Assembly: GCA_038380795.1 (NCBI GenBank)
Contig: CM076259.1
Coordinates: 27,262,977 to 27,326,976, forward strand
Length of the DNA: 64,000 nt
Origin: Pyrocephalus nanus
Lineage: Eukaryota > Chordata > Aves > Passeriformes > Tyrannidae
Direction of reading: 5' to 3'
Shown here in pieces: positions 41,235 to 62,941 of this stretch. The notes under the pieces are model-generated. The model saw only the letters and a program-made list of their open reading frames with translations, did no database searches and was not told where the DNA came from. The position numbers and the translations under genes were made by a program. How positions within the stretch are numbered: position 1 is the stretch's first letter; each line of letters opens with the position of its first letter.

Positions 41235-42084
41235 TGTTGAACTAAGAGTAAGAAATCTGGCAGAAAATAAACCCCCTTGCATTCCAGCTGGGCCTCAGGG
41301 GCAAGAGGGGCTGGGTACAGCTACTCTTAATTTAGGCTTAGAAGCAATTCATCATGTAACTCTGGTCATGTTCAACAGGAACTTCCACGAGCACAGATTC
41401 GCAAATGGTGTGTTTTACACTTTAAATCTGGTTGCATTCGAGGAGAACTTCTGCGCTCAAAGATTCACAGATAGCTTGGTTTATTGAAGCAACACAAATT
41501 CAGATTTGAAATGGCCATTGATAAACGCACCAGCTGCAACGAAGCTCTAATAACAACCCGGGGAATAGTAACAATCAGACACAAAGGCTTACCACAAAGG
41601 TGTTCCTGCTTGGGATGAGAGAGAGAAGAGTAGTCCGCTGACTGTCTCTGACTCTTCTCGGGTCTTCCTCGTACTTCAGTGAAATTTCTACCCCCCTTAT
41701 ATACAGCCAAATTGTCTCTTCCCCCTGCTTCTTACATATGGCATGATCAAAGCAGAGAGTTGAGTAACATAGTTGAGTAACAATACTTCATTAAGCTTAT
41801 TAACATATGCAGGGGGGTTGCATTTCCTGTTCAAATGACCCTTAATTTTTGGGCATGGTATGCTTCAAGGTTCCAGTCTTACGATTTTGTTCTGGTCTGT
41901 TCTGTTTGTCAGAGCCAAAAGAGGATCATCCTGGCTCCACAGCACCTCCTTCTTCGGCCAACGCATCCTTTCTTGACGTCAACGATGCCTATCTCCATCC
42001 GCAAAGATAACGCAGAGGGTACCCACTGTAGGCCATAAATAGGCAGCCTCAACCATTGCCTGGCTCCTGGGTCATCATCCCACA
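41235..42084 (-). mobile_element. Solo LTR of an endogenous retrovirus (minus orientation)
   Basis: This 850-bp insertion has TG...CA ends. On the minus strand it begins TGTGGGATGATGACCC and ends TTAGTTCAACA. The minus strand has TATATAAG at 41696-41703 and AATAAA at 41480-41485, in the U3-R order expected of an LTR. Flanks GTGTG and GTGTC look like a 5-bp target duplication with one mismatch. Unit A shows the empty site (CATGTGTCATGG at about 32809). No internal viral genes are present. Confidence 0.8.
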
Positions 42085-44570
42085 GTGTCATGGAATCATG
42101 GGACCTATAACACATGGAGCCTACCATTACTGAACTGGAGAAGCCAACTAACTGGGAAAACGGGGGAAAGCAATGTAAAGCACTGATATTATTAATAATT
42201 AATGTGAAAAGCACTTTAAGAATCTCAAGAGTGTTCAGTCTTCACATCAATAAGAAAAGCAAACATTGGACTCCAGCCACCTACATCTCAAGACAATTGT
42301 TTTGGGCTGCAAATGGAATCCATTGCCTCTCCACCCATGTGCAGGTGTCTGGTCTGTGCACTTAGGATATGGATCAAAGTCACATCCCATAATTCCCAAC
42401 ACCTTTCAAGATCAGAAGAAAGCATGCAGTAGTTTCCCTACTGCAGGTTCTGTTCAACTTGGAATTTTATTGCCTCAATATCCTTCCCAATGCGAAAGAG
42501 GAGCAGATTGCATCTTATCTCCAGTGACTTGACTTCCTTCTGCCTGACCAGAGAGGTGCCAAGGTAAACCACAGCACCAGAAGTAGAAAAAATTAAATCC
42601 CAGCTTCAGGTAAGGACTGCAAATAAGGTATTTCTGCTTCTTTCTCATGAGAAGCAGAAGCTCTAGAGCTGCATTCAGGCAATCATAACAACGACTGAAT
42701 ATACAATAACATTTCAGTTGAAACCCTAGTGCCAATTTCTGGGAAGACAACACCCAGTTGCTGTCCTAATGTCAAGGTACACTGCTGAAACAGGCAACAT
42801 GCAGAATAGATAGTCAGAAGGATCCATTCCCACTTACAGACACAAGGCACAGTCACATCCATGACAATACACAAATGGACAAAGCTCAAAACCTACTGAG
42901 GGATGACTAATCAGTGTTAGCAGCCCTCCCAGGTAAGGGAGGACTAACACTTCTGGAAAATTACTCCCCTTTGGTATTCCTGCCATCCCTCTCTCCAGAA
43001 AACACGAGGAATATTGTTCCAGAGCAAGGACCAGAGAAGCAGCAACAGACCAGACAATTTGTAGTCTCCAGGGCTGGGTACATGGCAGCAGGTGAAATAG
43101 GACGACGTCCTGAGCACAGGCAAAGGGCATTTCTGCTGGAATCAGCACTGGGGAGTTTGCTCAAAACAAGTTTGTTTATGGCCACAGCAATGGGGTCTGT
43201 GCAGCACAGACTTACCTGTGTCCTACACAGGCTACTGACCCTCCTCCTCACAGATGACAAGTGATGCAACAGGCTGTAAACAAGGACTTCACACCTGACT
43301 TCAAGGCCTGGTTTTGGTACAAAGGACCTGAGATGCAGAATCTGGGGCTCTAGGGGCCCTAAACTCAAAAGGATATATATAGATCAGTATTAGAGCTGTT
43401 ACTGATAAAGGTGTTTGCAGAATTTCTCAAACATGAGTATTAGTGCTATATGAGCGGATGAAAAGCATTTGAGGAGAAACAGTTGTCCTGAGACAACATC
43501 TTTCTGAACCAAGACAAAAATGCTTCCAGTTTTCAGGAAAAAAGGGATTGGGAGCTCTTAAAACTGCTAATTGCTGTCCCAAAATCCAGTGATAGTTTCA
43601 AGACTGGGATGCAGTACTCATCCTGCACACATATTTCACAAAGGCACTTCGAAGTGCTCACGTTTCACAGACCTCTCATCAAAGATGATCAGTGGCAATG
43701 GATTAACCTCATCCTAGGCAACATTCACTTACACCCCTCTTTAGTCAGCTTCAGATGTAATAAAACAGGATTTGGAACACAACCATCAAAAGATCAGCCA
43801 CCCCCATTCCCTCTCTTGCATAAGATCGTCAAGCTATTGATCATCCCCTCCTTTAGTATTTGTGACATGTCTGATATCACGTACCATTCCAGCCTACACT
43901 CTGCGTTTGCAAAGATCGGAATTTCCCTTCAATTTACTGCTCTTACATTGGACAATCTCCGCTGGCAGAATATCAGCGGCATTCTTTATAGTTTTGAAGC
44001 TGAGTAACATCTTGCACCATGTACTATTCCAGTAAGGAAGAAACAAATTCTACAGCTTGCAGGCCACTGCTCCAATGGTGCTGTATATGCAAGTTTAAGA
44101 ACTACAAGTTATAGTTGATAAAAACACTGGTACAGTAACAAAACAAAGCAAAACCCACAAAAAACTGCCAACCAAAATCCAGACCTCAGAATTATGTCAT
44201 CTTTAAACAAGTCAAGTCATCTTTACATCTTTACAAGTCATCTTTAAATCAGAAACTAAGTCAGACACCTAACTGTGACTGGATGATATGACACATGATC
44301 TGATTGTTTTTAAGAGCTTCAAGAGGAAAGCAGCCCTCCATGAATTAGTTGAAGATCTTTTTTCATCTCCACAGTAATATCAACCTTGATTTTCAACGTG
44401 CTGGTCTGCCAAAAAGGCTCCCCCTCCTGCTACAGACCCTGAAATCAACAAGAATTAATAGAAGCCTGACCTTCAGCAGAACAAACTCATTGTACTCCAG
44501 CCTATGGTGAGCCTATAGTGCCAGTAAAGAGCCTCTTCCCCTCACTGTGCTTCAAGATGACTAAAGCCTA
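42085..44570. other. Upstream flank of stefin A copy 2 (duplicated)
   Basis: This is the non-coding counterpart of 32812-36000, with about 97% identity in long blocks. I recognised no gene. Confidence 0.7.
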
Positions 44571-45100
44571 CCCTTAAAAATGTTCTGTAAAGAAATTACC
44601 TGTTTCATCACTCTTTCATGCCTACAGGCTGCAGAAGACAACAGCACTGAGTTCCAGCAAAATCACACCTCCTTCTACTTTGCAGAAGGAAATAAGATGC
44701 ACAAACTTGAGAGGACTTTCCAAGTAAGTGGGATCTGCCCACCTCTATTCACCACTTCCAAGAAATGGGAAAGCCCCAATACAGGAGGAAGGATGTCTTG
44801 GACTCTGAACAGGGTCATCAGTTTTGCTCCAGTGCCTTTACTTGCAGAAATAAAAGTTAAAACCAGGAAAAAGATTTAATCTATTTGTGGGCTCCATTAT
44901 TTGATTCCCATGTGACATCAAGCAGCCCAGTAGTTTTGTAACTGCCTCCATGGTAATGCTGAAGCAAGGTTCAATCCCAGACTAAGCCTGGTCCTAGAAC
45001 GGGTGGGGTCTCCACAGATTTTACCAGCCTGTGTTCAGAGTGGCCCATAGCTCATACCAATGCCATTCCATAGCATTACAAACCATCCCCCTCCACAGGC
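44571..45100. other. Non-coding DNA between the duplication and the LTR
   Basis: I recognised no gene or repeat. A 99-codon plus-strand open frame at 44580-44879 resembles no known family. Confidence 0.5.
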
Positions 45101-45105
45101 ACATC

Positions 45106-45725
45106 TGTGATGGTTTTAGTCTAGGCCTTCCTGGTGACCAGTTTGTAACCAAGGAAGTGGCCAAGTACCCAGTATTCCATACGATTTTTACGTAAACCGG
45201 AGTATAAATGAGTTGGAGATTAGAGGTCTCGCTCTCTTTTCTTCCGGCGAGGTTTGGGAACAGTGGGTCCCTGCGCTGGTCTCGCTTATCTAAGGCTGAG
45301 GCCTGCAGAATCCACTGTCCTGCCACGTGGAGGTTTGGAGAGTGCTGGCCGTGTCTGCCAACCCTGCTGTTTTAAGGGATGTGGTGAGATTTGTTTTACT
45401 AGTTATTTTACTAGTTCTCGGGTTTGATTGTGCATATCTATTCGGTGTCCCTTTTTGTTCCCTCTTGTCCCTTTCTCCCCTTTCCCTATCCCTTCGGGGG
45501 GTTGATTCCCTTTTACTGTGTATATAGCATCTTAACTGTATATAACTGTGATCTACGTAAATATATATATTTATATAAGCTGCTTGACTTTGGGTTCTTT
45601 AATTTTTATAGTTTTTTTTTCTTTACTTTCTTTACCCTAAGGGAAGAAGGAAGGGGGAAGGGGAGGGGGGCCCGCTAACTGGAAGTTTGGGCATTTGGCA
45701 GGGAGCCAAAGTCCAAACTATCACA
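45106..45725 (+). mobile_element. Solo LTR (620 bp) with exact 5-bp target duplication
   Basis: The element starts TGTGATGGTTT and ends AAACTATCACA, which are near-perfect inverted ends, and it is flanked on both sides by ACATC (45101-45105 and 45726-45730). TATAAA at 45203-45208 marks plus orientation. The 3' part is pyrimidine- then purine-rich. A 5-bp duplication fits ERVL-type elements. No internal region is present, so it is a product of LTR-LTR recombination. Confidence 0.92.
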
Positions 45726-45730
45726 ACATC

Positions 45731-55828
<10,098 letters not shown>

Positions 55829-56139
55829 CCTGGATCGGCCGAGGGCGCGGCGGCGCCCAATCCGGCGGGGAGCCGGGATGACGCGCGGGGCGGAGCGGGG
55901 CGGGACCCGCCGGAGCGCGGCCCCCGGCGCAGCGGCCCCCGGCCAGGCATCTCCACCGGCGGCGGCCCCGCGACCCCTTCTCCGCTCGCAGCGGCGGGCA
56001 GGGCTCCGGCCGCCCCACCGGAGGCGGTGCCGGCGCCGGCGGCCCCGAGAGCTCCGCGGCGCGTCCCCCTCCAATCGCGGTGCCGGGGCGGGGCCCGGCG
56101 GTGACATTGAGGGGCGCCGAGCAGGGCCGAGGCAGCGCC

Positions 56140-56155
56140 ATGTGGGGCCGCGCCG
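56140..56155 (+). CDS. FAM162A: FAM162A exon 1
   Basis: The exon has five codons plus one base, MWGRA, then donor GTGAGT. This start is chosen because it joins in frame to exon 2. Without transcripts, an alternative start cannot be ruled out. Confidence 0.75.
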
Positions 56156-59100
56156 GTGAGTGAGGGACTGCCCCGGGGCCAGGTGGGGGGCTGCCGCCGG
56201 CTCTCCCCCTGCCCCGGGACCCCGCGGAGCCGGAGCCGGGCCCGGCGCGGTGGGAGCGCGGAGCGCGGAGCGGGGCGGGCGCTGCGGCGGCGAAGCGAGG
56301 CGTGAGCGGCCTCGTCTGATGGGCTGGCGTTAAAAACAGTGTCAGGAACGGAGCTGTGCCTCTTACTTTCCTTCTCTGAAGACCTTGAAAAGGGTCTGGT
56401 TCAGCTGGGGGCGGTCGCCTGTAAATGTAAATGATTTATTTTTTTCAGAGCGGGAATGCATTATGCCTCGAAATCGGTTTCTCTTAGGAGAGAATTTACC
56501 TTCAGACAGCGTAAAGGAGGACAAAAAGAACTTTTTTTTTTTTTTAAGTGTCCTTTTTGACTTTCAGTGTTGGTTTGTTTATGCATTTTTTTTCCAGACT
56601 TTTAAAATCATATTGATGAATTAGAAGCTCCTTCTAGAAAGTCTGTTCTTGTATATAAGGTGCCCTGATGTCTTCTAATGTATTAGAAAGTAGTTAATCT
56701 CTCAGTACAGCAAGATTCTGGGGTTTTGTCTTTTTCCTTGACTCTGTCATTGCTTTTGAGATGTGACAGGATTGGTAGAATGCTGGTGTGCAGTCCCTGA
56801 AATAGCACCATCCAAAGTGTACCTGAAGCATATGAATAGATGAGTTCCTGGAAATTGTGATATGTGTTATGTTTGAGAAATTGCTTGTAGGCTGTAGTCT
56901 TGTATTCCTTTTTTTTTTTTTTTAATTATGTTCATTGCATTCTCATTTTTCTAATCAAAGTTAATGGACAAATTTATGGCATAGCTTATAGACAAGTTTT
57001 AATTTCATAACTATTACAACTATATCTGGTACTTTTTGCCTTGTATTACAGTTGTACCTGTTGTTTTTTCTTTCTTTTTTCTCTTGTGTTAACAAAAAAC
57101 CCCAAACATTTCCATTGAAAAACTAGTATTCTACTAGCTCCGAGTTAAATTCGGCCTCTTTGCTTCCTCTGTTTCTCTTTCCAGATAGGGCTGTTAAGCT
57201 GCTGGGAAGAAATATTCCCTCAGTTCTGAGGATGACCGAAGGAGTGGATCTGAAGATAAGCAGAAGGCTTTGCATTAAACCCCAGGAAGAAAGTCAACTT
57301 CAGTCAAAGAGTAAGAGTTTTTTATAAGATCTTGCTATGTTTTATGTCACTGAATACTCGGATATCCATGCTGCAGTCATCTGAACAGGAATTTGGCCGA
57401 CATAGATGCTACTGTCCCTGATTTTGTGAGAGTGAGTTTTGATCTGTAGACAGGAAAATTGAGCATTAAATTTAGCAATGAAGTCTTGTTTTTTAACAAA
57501 GCCAGGGGTCAATATTTCTGCTTGTGGTGATAACACAGCTTTCCCTTTGTAGCAGGTCACTAGTATCTTATCTGGTGTGCACTGCTACAATGAGGCTCTT
57601 CAGCTGTACTCTGGAACTGGCTGTTCAGCCCCAGTGTAAACTATTAATGTTTAGGAACATTGTATGAGCTAAAATACTTTTGCAGTTTTTCAGAGTGCAG
57701 CATTTCCAGCTGTTCCCAAAATTGAACGTGCCCTGCAGGAGAGAGTCTGAATCGTTGCCTTGGTTCATGTTTAAAGGTGGAGCTGGTCAGGGAAAGCTCA
57801 GAAACATTTTTTCACTATATATGAGACAGATAACGGTGCTCTAACCAGACTTCCTGTAAAACAGGTTCCCTTATGGCCCACTGATGCAGGATAAAAGGAG
57901 CACACAGATGTGAAGCATTTGGCATGCTTCTGTTTTAAAAACATAACAGAGCTGTACTGGGTAAGACAAGAGGTCTCCTTAAAAGTGTGATGTTTCCATC
58001 AGTGCCCGGTAAAGGAGGTCGCTTATGTTTTTGTGAAGACTAATGGGAATGGTGACCTACAGCAAACATAGTGTTTCTCTTCTACACTGTCCCACAGGTG
58101 GCATCCTTGTGTTTAATGGCCTTCACTGGATTTTTTTTTTTCCCATAAACTTGTCCAGTTTCTTGAAGCTGGATGTATTTTTAGCATCCACATTCTCCAA
58201 GAAGGAATTCCTCAGCTTAAGCATGCTGTGAGAAAAACAAGTACTGTCTTGTATTCCTTTTTTAACCCGATGTGTACTTTTACATAATCTGATTTTCCTT
58301 TATTCAGTACCCCTTCCAAAACAGGGCCTGTTCATTGTAGCTCACACTCCCAGTGTCATATACAATGCTCTTCTGTTCTGAGAGGAGCTTCAATTACTGG
58401 TTTTCCAGGCCAAAGGGTCTCAGTGTGTGACACTGTTTCTTACGTGGCGGCCATTCCATACCTGTGGTTGTCCTTACCAGTTTTCCCTGTGCCTGTTCTA
58501 CTTCAGCTCCCTCTGAGATAAGGGATCAGTATTTCACACGCTTTCCAAAATGCTGGAGTTGCAGTTTTATACAATGGCACAGTAATGCTGTTGTGTTTGT
58601 GTTCCCAATCACTGCTAGTTATGCTGTTTTCCTTTCTATTACTGAACATCTTGCCAAAACCACTATGAAACCCCAAGGGCTTACTCTGCAGGCTTAGGTA
58701 ATAATTAATAACAGTTAGGTTAGAGTCTGTCATTTGTGTGTGAACTGGAATTGCTTCCTGTTTATATACAAGGACTTTCACTCACAGGCCATCTCATTGA
58801 CTCAGGATTCTGAAGCCCTGCTTCAGGCTCTTTGGGGTAGGCCTCATGTTTTTTAACAAGCTGGCATTATCAGCAATGTGTGTCCACCACAATTCCTAGA
58901 TCATTCATGAATCCATGAGGAAGCACAAATCCATACAGGATACCTCCCATTGTTTAAAAGAAAAAAAAAGAAAGGGAAAAAGCTGTCTTATCTTTGCCCT
59001 TTGCTAGATTTTAATGGTATTTTATGTATGAAAACTTTCCTCTATTGCATTATGAATATTTTATATATGGTTTTTGAAAGACTGAGCTGAAAACTAAGGG

Positions 59101-62100
59101 TTTGGTCTTGTCCTATGGTTGTCTGTTTATTTGGACCTTCAATAGGATAAAATCTTTCCCTGCCTGAAAAGGTTAACAGCACAGTGGCTTTTCTGTATCT
59201 GTTCCATTTAATTTTCTTTTTTTTTTTTTTTAACTGATTTAAATGTACTAGAAAAACTATAATATTGTAGCACTTTAGGATGTTTAGATGCTGGAGCAGC
59301 TCCTGCAAACTTAGACACACAAATACAGAAGTCTTGGGATAGATTTAGCTTTCTTTACGTGGCCTCAGTTTAATGCACATTTCCAAGTTTGTTAACCTGC
59401 GATACAATTTTTGTCTTCTAACCAACTTTAGCACTCATATTTAAAATTCTGCATTGCTCACCCTAATTGCTTTTGTTACAGCTCTGGCAATCCAGCTTTC
59501 CTGATCGGTGTTTTTGGTGGCATTTTTCTGTTTTTGTTTTGTTTGTGCATTTTGCTGGGGTTTTTTAGGTCAATCTCCTTTGAGGGTGCCTGGATACAAG
59601 CCTACAGACTGGGAGAAAAGATTTTTGCTGTGGGCAGGCCATTTCAAGAAACCAGAGGACATACCAGAGACTGTCTCGTAAGTGTCAGTTTTGAAGCTGT
59701 AAAAGAGACTTTGTTTGTGCTGGAATAAGTTACTTGAATGCAATTCCAGAATAACTCTTCTTAAATGGAATGGGTTTGCACAGCTGAAAAATCTTACACT
59801 GCTGTGTCTGGTGTAACATCTTGTAGATGAGATGACCTGAGCAACTCTGTTGTGCTGAGATAATATATCCCTCTTGATTTGTTTTGCAAAGGGATGACCA
59901 GCATTTATCAGTTGTTTCATTAGAAAAACATCACAGATCAGTCCATTTTTCACTCTTGTCTTACAATTAAAAAGCTTTTTTCAAACATTAGTGTGAGCTT
60001 ATTCTAGTGTTTTTCTTTATATGTCAGCCTCCCCTTGTGGAAAACTTTCATGATATACTATAAAATAATTGACTCATATAAAATATTTATTAATTAATAT
60101 CTAGAGGGCACAGGCCAACTTTCTTTAGTCTTGGAATTTAAACTAACAAACAGTGGAGGGAAGGGCTCCCTAACAATATATATTTAGGCAAAATTTCCCT
60201 GTTGCTGGTGGAGTCCAAATGTCAATGCTTTGTCCTGTGTGAAAAGTAGAAAATAAAACTGGGTGTTCTGGTTTGCCTATCTAAAATGAAGATCAAACTT
60301 ATCAACAAATCAGCAACTATCAGTTTAAAAAAACCTGCTAGTGGTAGTATAGTTATCCTTTAAGACATGCTCATAATGCTTTTAAATGTAAGTATTTATT
60401 TAAATATTTATTTAAATTAAAAAGATACAGTAATTCTTGCACTACTTGAGTAAGAAAACAATGTAGCTGCCCTTTAAATATTTTCTGGTTTTTTAGATGC
60501 ACTGCATGGGAATTGGAAATCCACCCATGTATCTCAGTGTGTCACAACAAATAAATTTTGTTAAAATGGAATCCTTCCATTTTGTATTGACTCCTTTTTC
60601 TTAAATTTACATTTGAAATACATACAGGTGTATATTATCAATTCATATATTTTCACATGCCAAACACTTATTTATGAGGGTTTTTAAGAAAACAAAGTTA
60701 ACAGTGATTGATTTCAGTAGTTTATTGAAAGGACAAACCAAATTCTGGTAAAAGCTGACCATTTGTGCAAATGCATAGGGAATTCTTTTTAGACAAATAA
60801 TTCAGCCAAATCTGAGATGACAATTGAGAACTATAAACACAGAAAAACTTGTTTTCCTGTTCTGAGATTAATTAATTGTGGGTTGTAAGGGCTTGTGATA
60901 TAACTCGGTAATCTTGTAAAATGCGGTGATCAGAAGTAACTCATTTATTAAACAAATATTAATCTTAGCCACTGACTTGGTTTAAATGCAGATTGTGTTC
61001 AGATATCTACCTTTTGCTCTCATATATATTCTTAACACATCTAAGGTACTTCCAAAATTAATTAGCACAATTTTATTAATCCTGCTTCTGTGCATTTCAG
61101 CTTAATTGCAGCTTGCACTCAGGTGTTCATTGTAGATTGTTAGCAGAAACAAATAACCTAGATGCTAAAATTAACTATTAGTTTCATTGTAGATGGATGT
61201 GTTTGTTCCCTGTGATCAGAAGCCTTGCAATCAAATCAATACTCTGACAAAAACAAGAGCTAAACTCTTTTCAGCTCTCAGGTCTTATGTGATTTACCAC
61301 GTTGACCTATCGTGGATCCTTAAGTATCTTTTTCTTCTTCCAAGTGTAAAGGTCAAAATGTAGTAAAAGATTTCATATTCACTCATGTTTGTGTACAGTA
61401 ATAATTTCCCCCTTCCATTAAATCCATTCTCCATGTTAGTTTTGGGGTATAATTACCTAGTTTGATGTATTTATTCTTTTCACTATGCACTGTGGATTCT
61501 TTTCAAGTCTCCTGGAACTTTATAATGTGGCAAATTTAATCAGTGAGAATATTAGACCTCCTTGAGAAGGGAGTCACCTGCTCTAAATTCTACAAGGAGA
61601 ATTAAATATATAGGCAGGCTATAGGTCTTTGGTTATTGTGCGAAGCGCATCCAAAAAGCATTAACACTTCCTTGGCCCTTCTTGCTTTCCTCTAACACAA
61701 AATTTGCTGTAACCAAGATGTCATTTGGGTAGAATGATCTTCAGAGTTTAACCCAACTTAAAATAAATGGTCTTTTCTTTTAACTCTTCACATATACAGC
61801 TGGAAGGTGTTAATAATCGCTACTCTTCTTGTGGAAGACTTCTGGTTTTTAAAGATAACAGCAGACTAGGCAACAGGTTTCCCAAAGGAGTAGTGTAGCT
61901 ACTGGTGTGGCTAGGTAAGCCCCCTGAAATTATGGAGAGAAAAAAAAAAAGATATAAAGGGTTCCTCTGTCCAAATCTGATGGTGGAAAGCTTACGTTCC
62001 TCCACACCTCCTTAGTTTCTTATGAAAACAGATTACTTGAAGGCTATTTATTCTAGCAGGATGGAAGTGCTAACCACCGGTCTTTTACCAAGTCCTTTTC

Positions 62101-62941
62101 AGAATTTCTGAGGAGTATTGTACCCACCAGCCAGTGTATCATCTGTCAAATCCTGTAGTATAGGAACATGCCTTTCTGGAAAACAGACTTTGTCATAAAT
62201 GACACTGTTGTGAAGTTCAGGAAGTAGAAATGGCTGAGCTGTGAAAATGCATCCTTCAGCCCAAGAAAATCCCAGCTCTTAAATTCTGTATGTTATTCTC
62301 GCTCACAAATGGTTTTTACCATACCTCACTATTGAGAGAAGAATGCATCTTTTACAGTGCTAAATACATCACAGTTAGACTGTGGAGCTTTCGCCAGCTT
62401 TGCAGATATTGGAAGGTAGTAGTGAGCACAGAGGGAGTGAACAGTAAGGAAGACACTGCATTACTAAACCCTCTCTTTTTCCTGTTCTTTCCACAATGAA
62501 CATACATACTCAAATGCTGCAGCCTTCCTCCTTTGCATTGCAGTCAAGTGGTCTGCAAAGGCATTACCGTCTCTGAACAATGAAGTAACCACAAATAAAA
62601 AAGCTGGGTTTGTTTCCAGCTTTGAGAGGAACGTCTTTGTGACCAAGTATGTCCCAAGGTAGCTGGGATCAGCCTTTCCCAACTTGTAAAACTTTTTTTG
62701 TGAAAAGAGCCAAGAACTATTAACATTATCAAAAACTACCTCAATAGCATGCTAGGAGAAATTAAACAATTAGTCAAGTGATTTATTTAGGTCTTGGATA
62801 ATGAGTCTGTTCTTTTATTCTTATTTCTTGAGGATTGAAACAATCAGAGCAGCAAAGACCACACTGCGTGTGAAGTTCAGCTATGTAATGATTGCCTTGA
62901 CAATAGTGGGATGCATCACCATGGTGATTAGAGGGAAGCAG
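56140..62941 (+). CDS. FAM162A: FAM162A (HGTD-P), mitochondrial membrane protein, exons 1-4 (120 residues)
   Basis: FAM162A is a hypoxia-inducible, mitochondria-targeted membrane protein linked to apoptosis in mammals. Exons are 56140-56155, 57185-57310, 59569-59677 and 62833-62941. Their phases match and give 120 residues. Exon 2 supplies a basic N-terminal region (SVLRMTEG, KISRRLCIKPQEE). Exon 3 has the family core YKPTDWEKRFLLWAGHFKK and EDIPETVS. Exon 4 has RVKFSYVMIALTIVGC and then TMVIRGKQ, the single membrane segment. The human protein has 154 residues, so about 34 C-terminal residues lie beyond the window. The first exon encodes only five complete codons (MWGRA), and the N-terminus differs from mammals. 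The ATG has a purine at -3. Confidence 0.93.
56156..57184 (+). other. FAM162A: FAM162A intron 1
   Basis: The intron begins in the CpG island and ends CTCTTTCCAG. It holds several T-runs and no recognised repeat. Confidence 0.75.
57185..57310 (+). CDS. FAM162A: FAM162A exon 2
   Basis: The exon is 126 bp. It encodes DRAVKLLGRNIPSVLRMTEG followed by KISRRLCIKPQEESQ. It is arginine- and lysine-rich, consistent with a mitochondrial targeting region. It ends one base into a Ser codon before GTAAGA. Confidence 0.9.
57311..59568 (+). other. FAM162A: FAM162A intron 2
   Basis: This is a 2.3-kb intron with a probable ancient antisense CR1-like remnant at about 57950-58340 and a T-rich acceptor region. 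Confidence 0.75.
57950..58340 (-). mobile_element. Ancient CR1-like LINE remnant, antisense
   Basis: The plus strand shows TACTGGGTAAGACAAGAGGT, CCATAAACTTGTCCAGTTTC and TCTCCAAGAAGGAATTCCTC in the order of the reversed 3' part of old amniote CR1 elements. Divergence is high and the limits are approximate. Confidence 0.6.
59569..59677 (+). CDS. FAM162A: FAM162A exon 3
   Basis: The exon is 109 bp, encoding SQSPLRVPGYKPTDWEKRFL and LWAGHFKKPEDIPETV. The acceptor is TTTTTTAG and the donor GTAAGT. This is the most diagnostic part of the gene. Confidence 0.95.
59678..62832 (+). other. FAM162A: FAM162A intron 3, AT-rich
   Basis: This 3.2-kb intron is notably AT-rich between about 60000 and 61500. 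I recognised no gene or interspersed repeat. Confidence 0.7.
62833..62941 (+). CDS. FAM162A: FAM162A exon 4 (membrane segment)
   Basis: The exon is 109 bp, encoding IETIRAAKTTLRVKFSYVMI and ALTIVGCITMVIRGKQ. It has one hydrophobic segment of about 18 residues flanked by basic residues. The acceptor is TTTCTTGAG and the donor GTAGGC. Confidence 0.95.

Larger units (their letters stand above)
37190..44570. repeat. Tandem segmental duplication, unit B
   Basis: This block carries stefin A copy 2. It is collinear with unit A but shorter, because it lacks the CR1 fragment and the segment matching 31393-32185. It has gained an 850-bp LTR at 41235-42084. The offset to unit A falls from about 11.97 kb at exon 3 to 8.43 kb at exon 1. 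Confidence 0.9.
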
